Assembly: GCF_910592395.1 (NCBI RefSeq)
Contig: NC_088323.1
Location: forward strand, 12,013,501 to 12,077,500
DNA from: Lineus longissimus
Taxonomy: Eukaryota > Nemertea > Pilidiophora > Heteronemertea > Lineidae
Direction: 5' to 3'
Length of the DNA: 64,000 nucleotides
In this document: one piece after another, positions 45,901-55,038 of the stretch
How positions within the stretch are numbered: position 1 is the stretch's first letter
Layout of the letters: every line of letters starts with the position of its first letter
The notes under the pieces: model-generated
What the model was told of the DNA's origin: nothing
Database searches by the model: none
Seen by the model: the letters and a program-made list of their open reading frames with translations, nothing else
Made by a program: the position numbers and the translations under genes

Positions 45901-47690
45901 CAACTAACAGAGAAATTCTAGCAGTTGTATGGGGTTTGGAGAAATTTAGATCACTCTTGGAAGGGAGACACACGGTGGTGTATAGTGACCACCAAGCTTT
46001 GACATGGATTTTCAGGAGATCCAATTTGCCACCTTTACTCTATAGATGGGTGTTGAGAGTACAAAACTTTGATTTTGAGGTCAAGTATAGACCTGGGAAG
46101 CAGAACATTGTACCAGATGCTTTGAGTAGGGATTCCAGATTTGAAGCTGTTTATACCATTGGTGTGTTTGTAGTGAATGAGGTTCAGATAGAGCGTTGTT
46201 CTGATCCTGAGTGTACACCTAGTGATACTGCCGAATATGAGGATTGGATCCAATGCGACAAGTGTGATCGCTGGTATCATGACCATTGTGTGGGCGTGTC
46301 TGTGGACGAAGCAAGAGAAATAGATTTTCTTTGTTCTGCTTGTCGGGAGGTGGTTCCCGATCCTCCACTGGCAATACCGGGTCGTGGTGGCATAGGATCG
46401 CATGGCTATGGGTCGGATGTTCCTAGTCAGTTGCTTCTTAAACCATCTGAGTTGATACTCATACAATTGCAGGATCCAGAGCTGAGACCTATCTTTGAGT
46501 ATATTACATCTGAAGGTAAAGCGGTGAAACCAAGAACCAATTTGTACAAAGACTGTTCGATCGAGTCTGGTATGTTAGTCAAAGGAACACAGATTGTTGT
46601 TCCTAAGGTTCTCAGATCTCATGTCATGTATAGCTTACATTCTGAGCCGACCGCTGGTCATAGAGGAAGATCTAATACTTTGAAGAGAGTTTTGCAAAAC
46701 TTTGTTTGGCCAGGTGTTGGTAAAGATGTTCGAAACTTTGTGAAGACGTGTAAAGTGTGTCAGGTCACTAAGCCAATCTACAGGAAACCTGCTGGTCCCA
46801 TGGAACCAATCAAGAGTAGTAGGCCCTGGGAATTACTTGCTGTGGATCTGGTTGGTCCGTTACCCGCATCTTACTCTTCACATAAAAATGTGTTAGTGGT
46901 CAGAGATCATTTCTCTAAATGGGTTGAATTATTCCCACTAAAGAAGGCTAGAGGCAAGGATGTTGCTCTTGTACTTGTTAGAGAGGTTTTCACTAGATTT
47001 GGTCCCTGTAAGTACCTCGTATCAGATAATGGTCCTCAATTTGTTAGTAGAACTCTAAAGGCGGTGTGCACAAAGTGGGGAGTTAAACAGATTTATTGCT
47101 CTCCATACCACCCTCAAGCAAATTGGGTGGAAAGAGCCAATAGAGATCTCAGAGCTATGTTGCAAGCTGAGGTATTTCAGGCTGGTGGTGATCACAGAAC
47201 TTGGGATATTCATCTGAGTGAGATTAGATTTGCTATGAATTCTGCTGTGAATCGTGCCACTGGATTCAGTCCAGCTGAACTTTCTCTCTCCAGAGCAATC
47301 CAATCACCAATAGTAAATGTTCTGAGTCCACAAACATCTCAAGATGAGGGTAAGGGTAGTAATTTTCATTCATTCATGGTGAAGAAGGAAACTCTGGATA
47401 GGGAGAGGGCAGATGCTGCTTTGTGTCAGATGGAGAAAGTTCAAAGTGAGAACAAGATAGCATATGATAAATCTAAATCTCCTGTTACTTTCAAAGTTGG
47501 TGATGTTGTTTGGTTAATGACTCACTATATGTCTTCGGCTGAGAAGAATTTCTCGAAGAAGTTGGCTCCTAGATGGAAAGGGCCATATGAGATTGTTGAA
47601 CAGGTTTCGCCTGTAACATTTAGAGTTAAGAAAGACAAGAATAGACTAGAGACCAGACATGTGTCTCAACTTAAGTTGTGGTATGATTAG
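42996..47690 (+). CDS. Gypsy Gag-Pol polyprotein with internal PHD finger
   Basis: 1564 codons without a stop; ATG at 42996 or, more like a Gag start, at 43113 (residue 40). Domains: Gag to about 370; CCHC knuckle CYGCGELGHKRYQCP from residue 380; protease GLVDSGSAVTMV (Asp about 447); RT with FSVIDLKSGYYQVGL and FRVMPFGCKNGSATF, and active site VNIDDILVYS (785-786), where Asn replaces the usual Tyr; RNase H HTDASG (about 932); a C4HC3 PHD finger at 1068-1116 (C-x4-C, CDKC, WYHDHC, CSAC); integrase HHCC (HSEPTAGH...CKVCQ) and DD35E (Asp 1284, Asp 1344, Glu 1379); and a GPY module (RWKGPYEIVEQV). PHD fingers read histone tails, so a targeting role is possible. No chromodomain or envelope gene follows. 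Confidence 0.95.
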   Translation: MLRLLHYMLIDSVCCCFLLLLLVPFVRVNTSVCVVVGIAMPLPKTPSKMAAKFPVLPTVAIAESLRRYTSDYINVLCTENGLNSAEYKDKAERVIALSELKDLKDPFLTAMVATSSVSPPPPTNTDPAVFMRMLETFREERDENNRIMRESIESIVDKMPKRERRFIPIKEFSKIAKTDDVVLWLQTFENLATRYKIDRDEWCAALEPFLSDSAQSAYFAVPLADRGNFDIVKKAILLRYRLTPSACRSKFRTDTKERSETFLDYASRLEAYFRHWTTPSKRLLEDDEASDIFRKIVVDQFISTVRDEQLHLKLIEREGDSLFQLAQFSDSYVLEKHLMLDNKKKLDSTPKLDSFLSKKTDFVKRPDFVKKPGGKYNDACYGCGELGHKRYQCPNRKLDTSGSSKSEAGSHKKVEVKPNKFVKTDLRMVEPHVQLSVAGKSVKGLVDSGSAVTMVTRDLCEEVGVEIVSDKKLSLSWFEGSQVDTLGVAMLDLECAGVPLAVECVVVCKLDSPVLVGRDFIYKSGLTVDFGEGSYWTPHKPIVKWPLLDHTPCTVETISSLSESLANHKDDVSGDTSCEVPTSLISPEQRESEIQKLKQEFPEVFSETLGHTTVIEHEIELIEDVAPIRQKPYNLTPGKEESLKPQLDDMLAKGVIEEAKGPWRSPIIMIPKPDKSYRMCVDLRKLNSVTKFDAYHIKKLDHVMSNLNGAKVFSVIDLKSGYYQVGLRAEDRELTAFSAGENFPLYQFRVMPFGCKNGSATFQRLMEKILTKAGLLGECVKVNIDDILVYSLTIQEHLIHIRKVLQCLKEAGLTASLPKSRFLLQSAKYLGLGVSSEGFSTDPGKVEAILNYAPPVNRKEMDRFLGMVTWFGKFIPNLSSTAEPLFHLRRDKVPWSWSVECQNSFEALKKKLCEAPILAHSEASGEFELHTDASGVGLGAALYQWQDGILKVLAYASRTLNVHERNYSTTNREILAVVWGLEKFRSLLEGRHTVVYSDHQALTWIFRRSNLPPLLYRWVLRVQNFDFEVKYRPGKQNIVPDALSRDSRFEAVYTIGVFVVNEVQIERCSDPECTPSDTAEYEDWIQCDKCDRWYHDHCVGVSVDEAREIDFLCSACREVVPDPPLAIPGRGGIGSHGYGSDVPSQLLLKPSELILIQLQDPELRPIFEYITSEGKAVKPRTNLYKDCSIESGMLVKGTQIVVPKVLRSHVMYSLHSEPTAGHRGRSNTLKRVLQNFVWPGVGKDVRNFVKTCKVCQVTKPIYRKPAGPMEPIKSSRPWELLAVDLVGPLPASYSSHKNVLVVRDHFSKWVELFPLKKARGKDVALVLVREVFTRFGPCKYLVSDNGPQFVSRTLKAVCTKWGVKQIYCSPYHPQANWVERANRDLRAMLQAEVFQAGGDHRTWDIHLSEIRFAMNSAVNRATGFSPAELSLSRAIQSPIVNVLSPQTSQDEGKGSNFHSFMVKKETLDRERADAALCQMEKVQSENKIAYDKSKSPVTFKVGDVVWLMTHYMSSAEKNFSKKLAPRWKGPYEIVEQVSPVTFRVKKDKNRLETRHVSQLKLWYD

Positions 47691-47957
47691 ATTCTAGTGT
47701 AGCCGTGGTTAGATTCTAATTTGTGGTCTGTGGATTATGACTGAACCTGCATATTTCTGTTTATGTATAATTTCGTGTATTAGAAGTACTATAGGATTTA
47801 CCGCAGGGAGCTTTGTTATTTCACTGATGGTAGAGTAATATATTGTTTTGTTATAGATTGAGCCTTGCTCAGGTCTTGGGGCTGTTGATATAGTACATGG
47901 TTTGTACTGGTAGTTGGTCATTTTGCTTTGGGATTCTCTATGTCTCTTCTTGCACTT

Positions 47958-47972
47958 TCTGGGGGGAGGAGA
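47958..47972 (+). other. Polypurine tract
   Basis: GGGGGGAGGAGA immediately before the 3' LTR, the usual plus-strand primer site. Confidence 0.85.
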
Positions 47973-48170
47973 TGTAGTGGTCGATTTATTTGCTCTTGTG
48001 TTTTTCTTGTTTAAGGTGCTATCTGCGCAAGCGCGGAGCCATGTTGGGTTGTTATTATTGTTATCGGCGTGTCAAGTTCACAATTTATACTGAGTATCAA
48101 TAAACGAATAAAGCAGAGATTCGTCATCGTGTTCGTTGGTTTGGAATGGTGTGGAAGGGAACACACTACA
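47973..48170 (+). repeat. 3' LTR
   Basis: 198 bp, identical to the 5' LTR. Confidence 0.97.
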
Positions 48171-49925
48171 ATACCTTTCAGAACTTCTCTCCGTTCATAC
48201 CGTTTCTCGAACTCTGCGCTCTTCATCGGCCGTTCTTCTGTCTATCCCAAAGGCCAATGTCATGTCAGTCGGTGGTAGAGCATTTTCAATTGGAGCCCCT
48301 CAGCTGTGGAACAAACTTCCTTCAACTGTTAGGAACTGCAGCTCTCTGTTATCTTTCAAGGGACAACTTAAACATTTGCTTTTTAAAGAGGCCTATCAAG
48401 CGCTTTGAGCGGCCAGTTAATGGTTGGATACTGCGCTATACAAGACTCGTATTATTATTATTATTACGTGTGAAATCTCTGCCAATATTCTCTGACCTAA
48501 GTAACTCATTTTGCAGGTAGAAGCCTACATGGGGCCACAGAAAAACGATTTGAGTGCACGTGTTGACCAGGGCAGCCCTGTTGCTGCAGTAGTCTCGCCC
48601 TTGGGTGCTACTTAGAATTCCGTGTAAGCATGCCGGATAGGATGAACTTGCCACCTGCTGAAGACATTAATACATTTCTCACGAGCAACGCTGCCGGGGC
48701 TGCAAGGAACTGTCTTCCCCAAAAATATGGCCTTGCGCAGCCCAATGGGAAACTAACTCTGAGGAATGATTTGATATCTTGGACTCCTTGAAAAGAGGTG
48801 AACTTGATAGGTATTCATCTTGCCTATTCACCATGACTGGTTGTACATACATGAAAAGTCCAAAATGGACTGGGGTGAGAGAGGCAGTTTTGAAACTTGC
48901 AGACAACATGAGAAAGTATGTGAGCTTCTTGGATGGGCAAAGTGACGCCACAGGCAAAAGGCAAAAACAAGTGTTTTTGGCTTCCGATGTGGATCATTGG
49001 GATATTTTACCTGCCAAAGTAACTGGAAAGCCATCAATGCAGGCTCAGTATTACACCCTGCATCAAGCATCAAGCACTTGAAGCTGCCTCTCAACCTATA
49101 TTTGTAAATGATCTCTGTCCAGCAGACAGGCGAAGGAGGTGGGACTATTATAAACATTTGAAAGAGAATGTTCCTGTCATGTGTGCCCTGTATGTATATA
49201 CCGGTTCTAAGGAACACCTCCATTTCTTGTGGAAAGTTGCCGCTCTAGCCAGTGAGGGCGAGAGATTAGCTGAGTGTAACAAGGTTAAGACAAGTTTGGA
49301 ATCTCAATCGCCCAAGTACCACACTCGAGCAATGAAGAGAGAATTTAGAATAAAGTTTGGTACTGTGTGCAATATAGGTTCTGCTGTTTTGAGAGAAATG
49401 TACACAGTCCTCACTGGCGACGCTTCAGCTGCTGAGAATTTACCAGAGGCAAAGATTGATGAACGGTTGAGGGAAGCGCTGTCTCTGGAGGACAGTGATC
49501 TCGTATGGGACCTTCCTGCGAATAATTCAAGGAACGGTGAAAAGTACACCATTTTCCTTGAGGAATGTCAGAGTTACCTGAACTCCCAAGCTGAATTAGC
49601 AGTAGATGACCGGAGACACAACCAAGTTGTTGATTGTGACCCTATAGTTCATTTGGCACAAGCCTTGAATGCTAGAACCTTACATGAGGAGGTTACAAAG
49701 CGCTGTCCTCCAGGGACAGCAGTCCCTTCAGTACAATGGCTTAGATATCAATTCTGGCCTAGAACCTCACGTCAGTGTTTCACACATACTGGCAAATTGA
49801 AAATAAAATACATGATTCAAGCCAGGCAAATGCGCCAAGATCATGTTGATGCACATTTTGCTTCGGCTTATTTCAGAGAAAGTAGATCCAAAAGTATGGG
49901 CTGTCATAGAGAAGCAGTTTGTTGA

Positions 49926-51061
49926 ATAATTTGGTTTTTAGCCTATCATGTTGGGGTAGATGAATCACTCACTGCCAAGTTCTAGTATCAAAAGTTTAAC
50001 TATTTTCAGTACCAGTGGCAGGCTCTGATTTTTCACACTGACTACAACTGCAAATTTCATTGTTACAGTTTCCAATTTAAGTGTTACAGTATTACTATTC
50101 GATATCAGTTATTGACCGTGTTTGTTTTTGGGCTTTTTGAAATGCAAAAATTCCATTGAGGTCAGTGGTTACCATTTAGCCCTATTAACAACAGTAATTG
50201 TCATTACCGGGTATTAGTGTTAGTGTTATTTCATAATTTAGAGAGAGAGAGTAAAGATTATTTCTGAGACATGAACAAAATTTTGTTACTACAGTATAAG
50301 ATTTCTAGAATATTTTATCTAAACCTTCTATGAACATGATGTGTGCATATTCTGATAGTAACACCACTGACAATGATAATGCTGTACCGGTTAAAGTGTG
50401 TTCAATATGTTTATGTTTGCCTATTGGTGCATAGTCATGTACTCATCGTAAATACTGAATGGCGAGTATGACTAGACACCAGATCATGACTCTACTACTG
50501 TCATTAATTTACTAATCCGGTCAGTGGTGTTACTTAGTGTCAGTGGTGTTATTGCTGTATCAGTGGTGTTACCAATGATTAAAGTCTTTCCAAGCGTAAT
50601 AATGTACACATTGTTAGCTTGAACAGTTGACTTTAATATGTAGTAGGAATGGTCATTTATCCCTGTCATAACTACAGCCACAGTGGTCATACTACATTTG
50701 ATAGATATAGACATTTGTGACCTCAGTTTACCATGTTTAGCTCCAGGGATGAGTAAATAGCACCAATGGCCAATTTTATCAGTAACAATGTACATAATAT
50801 TGACAGGGGAGTTCAAAGTGACCATAACACTAGATAAATAACTATGCATGGTCATTCCTCGAGTATACTGCGGTACACCATGACCCAAAAAATGTCAGGT
50901 AACACCACTGACAAATAATCCAGGGTTTGATACATTCCCTAGGGATTCCAGAAATATTGTAATATGTGAGCTCCACTACTGTTGAAAAAAAACTATATTT
51001 TTGTAATGTTAACTTTTGATAATAAAAGTTTTTTATTTGGAAATACCATGTTTCTCATTTT
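49926..51061 (+). other. Non-coding interior of the second DDE transposon
   Basis: No ORF with a domain. It contains scattered copies of a 13-mer in both orientations (50358-50913, listed separately). Confidence 0.5.
50358..50913. repeat. Five scattered copies of GTAACACCACTGAC in both orientations
   Basis: Forward at 50358 and 50899; complement TCAGTGGTGTTA at 50521, 50540 and 50560. The inner three form a 19-20-bp spaced cluster. Confidence 0.85.
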
Positions 51062-51566
51062 TTGGCTCTGCTGGTTTTATACCTTTTCAGTAGAATGACC
51101 CATGTATCATCTGATGATAAACATACTGTCAAAATAGGAGAGCCTGACCACCCAGTAGCTGCTCTTGAGAGAGGCAAGCATGTTCTATGCAGTACAGAAC
51201 CAAACAGGAGGTTTGAGGTCATGGATCATGATTTTACCATGTTTTCACTGACACCCAGTGTCCACTTTTTCATAGAGGTACCTGAAACAATCAAGGGTGG
51301 GTTTTACACTGGTCAGGTCTTCGTTGGTCTGAAAGAAAATGCTCAAAAAAATTGTGGTTAAAAGTGAGAATGGCATGATGGTAGCCTGTTTGAGTTCTGT
51401 TGATGAATATGCTTAGTCTGACTATAATTTCTACAACTTGTGGCCAAATGACCAGATGATTTTGAGCCTTTTGATAAAGCTACTGGTAGAATAGTCGTCA
51501 GAAATGTCAGAGCGACAGTGACTGAGTGAGTGTTATGTTATTGTTATGTTATGAGACTGGAGGTAT

Positions 51567-53306
51567 GTCATGTGTTCCACCATATCGTCATTGATATTGA
51601 CCAGGAATACTATCGATTTGTGTGGATGTGCTCAAACAGTAAAGCATGAGCCATGATGCTTCACTTCCGAAAAGATCCAGGTGACTGAGATGTCTACTAC
51701 TACTGTTGGGCAATCCGGCTGATTCTTCAGAAATTTCGCTGTATATCCTCTGTGAAAATAAACTTTCTCATAATGATATATCTTTTGTTTGTTTGGTAAT
51801 TTTAGTTGCCTATGTTTAGGCACTTTTTTGCCAGATTTGCCTGTAAAAGGCTGCCATAGTTCAGGAAAAGAAATCATATACACATTACAATGTGGATCTT
51901 CACGGTCCAAAACACCAGGGCCTACTAGGTGACATGGCTCAATAATAGGCATTGTCTGGTAATTTTGGACGACCTTTGGATGGATAGTTTATTTTCCCTG
52001 ACCCTGGCCTGGGTCTGAACGGGCTTCCAAGCCATCAATGATGCTTATAAAGCCGGGAATAGCCTCATCAGTACCCCCACAAGAGTTATTTTGTGCCAGA
52101 CATCGCGCACAGAACTTGCCATGATCTCATTTTTAGAGTTGCTGTATCAGTAAAAGATAATACCAAAAAGTTGATAAAGTATGTAATTTGAGCAGCATGA
52201 CCAATGCCAGTGTTAAAGGTGTAAACTTAACCTATTACAGGACATCTTCCTGCAAGATTGTGATTGGTTTAACTTGAAGTTTGTCATCAATTTGACTGTT
52301 GTAATTGTACATCCAGGCTGTTGTCATTCAGGAAAAATCTGCTTTATCTTTCAGCTAATACTTTCACTTCTCCAGTCAATCGGGTTTGATGAACATGTCA
52401 AGCTGTTGAATGGTGTAAACAATCATTAGCAAATAACGTCACGAATGAAAATAAGTTTGATTCCTTCCACTTGAAAAGTTCAACAGCACCACTTGCAAGA
52501 ATTTGAATTTGGCATTGTGTTTTACACCCTTCAACAATTGACTGTCTGTTTGTTATTGGTGTTCTTGTTTCAATGTTAGCGTTTCACTGTTAAAGAGTTT
52601 CAAGATGCAGAAGAGAGGATTAGTTATCTTTAATGTTAAGTTTCTTCTTTGCATCATTTTGTCATTAAATTTGGGCAATGGTGGTCTCATGAAAGGAGGG
52701 ATGGGACGGCAGGATGGGCTATTGGACAAGTTTTCATAATCAGTATTCTAGAACACGTTTTGTAGCGATGGTGGCGATCCTAGTGTTCGGGCCTCTTCGG
52801 CTCAACTTCGGGTGTGGTCGGAACCTAAATCCGGCTGCAACATTTTCTGACCAAAATCAGAGGCAACTTAAACGTATTTCTAGCCGTGCGGCAGAAATAA
52901 TCATTTTTACTATCTTGTTATTCAGTCAAAGATACATATAACAATAAATATCAGTCATTACTTCTGAGCACGCGCGATGTTTTTGATGAGTTAGGTGCAT
53001 TTATTCAACAAAATTACGTGAAAAAATTGCAAATTTTCGGGCGACGACCGCTGATCAAACTCACGTAAACAGCAAACCTCAGGACTTTTTACACTTTTTT
53101 CTTAATGAAACTACTAATTAATGTTTCATCTAGAATAATATGTTCCGTTTACATGTCATTCAGAAAGATTTTGGCAAGTTTAGGATCGATTTCCGACTTC
53201 ATATTTTTCACGCCAAAATGTACGCGATAATGAGCTCGTAATGATATGCAGTGACGTCATAGCGCAGAGAGAATTACGCGGAAATGGGGCCGCGGCCAAC
53301 TGACTG
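51567..53306 (-). mobile_element. CAGTCAG transposon, copy 2, inverted
   Basis: About 1.74 kb, reverse-complementary to 14306-15975 plus the left end at 2484-2514. The right boundary is CTGACTG at 53300-53306. The left boundary lacks a CAGTCAG end: similarity to copy 1 stops at GTTCCACCATATCG near 51567, so this end is truncated or rearranged. It is inserted in the transposase gene of the second DDE transposon. This copy preserves the uninterrupted site of the YR retrotransposon at about 53270-53280. Confidence 0.8.
51632..51952 (-). CDS. Hypothetical ORF in the CAGTCAG transposon (copy 2)
   Basis: 106 codons from MPIIEPCHLVGPGVLDREDP through LKLPNKQKIYHYEKVYFHRG to SEVKHHGSCFTV. It is nearly the same peptide as 15633-15821, but here open across the positions that are stops in copy 1. 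No known domain. Coding status unproven. Confidence 0.35.
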   Translation of the reverse strand: MPIIEPCHLVGPGVLDREDPHCNVYMISFPELWQPFTGKSGKKVPKHRQLKLPNKQKIYHYEKVYFHRGYTAKFLKNQPDCPTVVVDISVTWIFSEVKHHGSCFTV

Positions 53307-53964
53307 AGGTGGTACATTACATGTTTAGCATAAGAAATGTGGACACAATTTTAAATTTGGGTGTTCCCCTCCAAGGCGAGAAGACAACGTGTTTTCAAAG
53401 TTGCACCACTTACCTGATCCTGTACTTGAAGTGGGTAGTGTACACTACCAGACTTTCTCTGATCTGTATGGCAAGGTGCAGACAACAGAATGCCATCGGC
53501 CATCTTTGAAGGAGAAGTGCAATGGAAAGGATCATGGTATGCCTTTCCCCCCTTCATCACAGTATGCAAAGAACACTCAGACTGTAATTCAATGCAATGA
53601 ATGCGAGAGGTGGCGAGTGGTATATGCAAAACAGAAACTAAAACCTGCCCACAAAAGGGAACTGGTCTCTCTCCTCGAAGACATTGAATACACCTGTGGG
53701 TCAAGGTTCAGTGATTTGTGTCATGATGATGATGATGAAGATGATTCAGTTGTTGGTATTGTTTTTGTAAAGGCTGATCTGAGCTGCAACCAACCAATGG
53801 AAAAGCCATATTATTCATCATGTCCAGATCCTCTTTGCTTTCAGTGTGGAGGGGAACAAGATCTTGTTTCTCAGGATGGTTTCTACCCACTCTGCAATGA
53901 TTGCAAAGACTCTGGTGTAAAAGCAGTCAGTAGAAATACTAGGGCCCTACAGCCAAAAAAGTAA

Positions 53965-54370
53965 AGGTAGCAGAGATGTCACGATTTGTAGGAATTTGAA
54001 AGGTGAAAATTAAATACATTTTGTATGTTTTCGATGACACTAGTTTGATATGACTATGAGTACGGTAGTCGGTAGTGATGAAAGGTGATCAGAAAGGGAG
54101 TCATGTTTGAAGAATCAAATAAACGTTCTATGTTCATGAAGATTACCTTGTTCTTGTTTTTGCTTGCAAGCTAGCATAGAGTAGGCCTAAATACTTAGCA
54201 TCCTATGCTATAGTCGATAGTAATACCTCATGATGCCATACAGGGCCTGTGTACAGTGGTTGTAAGGGGATCGGGACTCAACGATGGCCTGAACCTGACC
54301 TTTCATGTGTAAAAAGTAATAAAAAATAAAAATAAAATATGCCCCCCGATGCAATTTTCAACTACCCTTC
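53965..54370 (+). other. 3' non-coding end of the second DDE transposon
   Basis: No ORF. AT-rich, with AATAAA-like signals (for example near 54118 and 54330) before the terminal repeat. Confidence 0.45.
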
Positions 54371-54385
54371 GGACGATAAACATTT

Positions 54386-55038
54386 TTTTACTTTTGCTTG
54401 CCCTTATTAAGAGTGCAGAGATGAAGGATGTGGAGCGTCAGTCAAGGAAGGCACTGTCGGCACTCAATGCTATTGATGTGTTGGTTGGGGGTATACGGCG
54501 CATCGAGGCCGCAGGGGACCCCTTGGCCAGCGATTTACAGGCCAAGCTTGCTATGTCAGCTAGTTTGGTTTGGGCGGTAAAGCACGCCACTGAGTTTGCC
54601 GCCACATCTGTGGCTCTCTCAACGCTGGCTAGGCGGCGCTCTTTTATTGAGTCTGCACCGGTGTCTTTGGTTCCCCCTGCAGCCAAGAAGTGGCTGGTAA
54701 ATCATCCTATTGTACAGAAGGAAGGCATGCCTCCTTCTCTGTTTGGGGAGGTGGTGCCTACCCTGCAGAAATTCACAGCTCAACACAATAAGTTGCATGC
54801 TGTTGCACAATCTAGTAGGTCACAGCCTAGGTTTAAGTCCTCCTCGAATTCTGTCTCTGGGAGGTCTCAGCCTTATCATACGAGTTCGTCTCAGTCTTTC
54901 ACTGCGATGCCTACTCTAGCTCCTAGGGGGCGTGGGCGCGGTAGCTCTCGGTCAGCTAGGGCTGGCAACAATAACAGCTTTAGGGGTGGCAGGGGTGGCA
55001 GGACACAGATGCCGCCTCCACCAAAGCAGCGTCCCTGA
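54386..55038 (+). pseudogene. DIRS Gag-like protein, C-terminal part
   Basis: After the DDE transposon ends, reading continues with LIKSAEMKDVERQSRKALSA, then LDAI-like helical segments (ASLVWAVKHATEFAATSVAL) and a Gly/Arg/Ser-rich tail (RGRGRGSSRSARAG, SFRGGRGGRT) ending QMPPPPKQRP. Such RG-rich tails are common at the end of DIRS Gag proteins and may bind RNA. The stop at 55036-55038 overlaps the start of the RT region in another frame. Codons before 54386 in this ORF belong to the nested transposon. Confidence 0.65.

Larger units (their letters stand above)
42451..48170 (+). mobile_element. Intact Gypsy (Ty3) LTR retrotransposon with a PHD finger
   Basis: 5720 bp with two 198-bp LTRs that look identical base for base, so the insertion is recent. 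The order is LTR, PBS, one long ORF (Gag, protease, RT, RNase H, PHD finger, integrase), PPT, LTR. It sits inside the RT C-terminus of a LINE. The host flanks read CCCCAATGA and ATACCTTTC, and the intact LINE frame predicts CCCCAATACC. A short overlap such as CAAT may be the target duplication, but the extra GA before the left LTR is unexplained. Confidence 0.95.
42070..48470 (+). mobile_element. 5'-truncated LINE (CR1/L2-like), split by a Gypsy retrotransposon
   Basis: The left part (42070-42450) encodes FNFKEHINTCVRATNFHIRN, VQALVISRLDFCNSLFLGCP, LQKVQNSAARLI and VLRSLHWLSVQQRIKYK. The right part (48171-48470) continues with YLSELLSVHTVSRTLRSSS, a PQLWNKLPSTVRNCSSLLSF segment and an (ATT)n tail at 48451-48466. 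The two halves join in frame when the Gypsy element is removed. The RT catalytic core is absent. A different subfamily from the LINE at 23243. Confidence 0.87.
48626..53964 (+). pseudogene. Second DDE transposase, fragmented, with Cys-rich C-terminus
   Basis: Pieces in order: MPDRMNLPPAEDINTFLTSN from about 48630; KWTGVREAVLKLADNMRKYV (48779-49081); the large piece 49158-49925 with HLAQALNARTLHEEVTKRCP, SVQWLRYQFWPRTS and TGKLKIKYMIQARQMRQDH; then 51062-51361 with SDDKHTVKIGEPDHPVAALE and DHDFTMFSLTPSVHFF, parallel to SIDDKARVPIG...DHDF...HKLIPSVY of the transposase at 18680. The later acidic motifs are not visible; an inverted transposon (51567-53306) sits where they should be. The end (53389-53964) has CNECERWRVVYAKQKLK, a ...YTCGSRF... 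Cys pair, and CFQCGGEQDL...CNDC, probably zinc-binding. Introns may separate some pieces, but I could not define them. Confidence 0.55.
41615..54385 (+). mobile_element. Second DDE transposon, with several nested insertions
   Basis: The 15-bp end AAATGCTTATCGTCC (41615) has its complement GGACGATAAACATTT at 54371-54385 (one mismatch). The outside sequences are the two halves of the DIRS Gag gene. Inside are a transposase gene related to the one at 18680 (pieces 48626-53964), a LINE with a nested Gypsy element, and an inverted CAGTCAG transposon. The flanks are A/T runs and the target duplication is not resolved. The pairing of these ends is an inference from the inverted match and the gag interruption. 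Confidence 0.6.

Noticed and set aside
43208-47303. Minus-strand ORFs opposite the Gypsy polyprotein
   Set aside because: They are shadow frames of an intact coding region.
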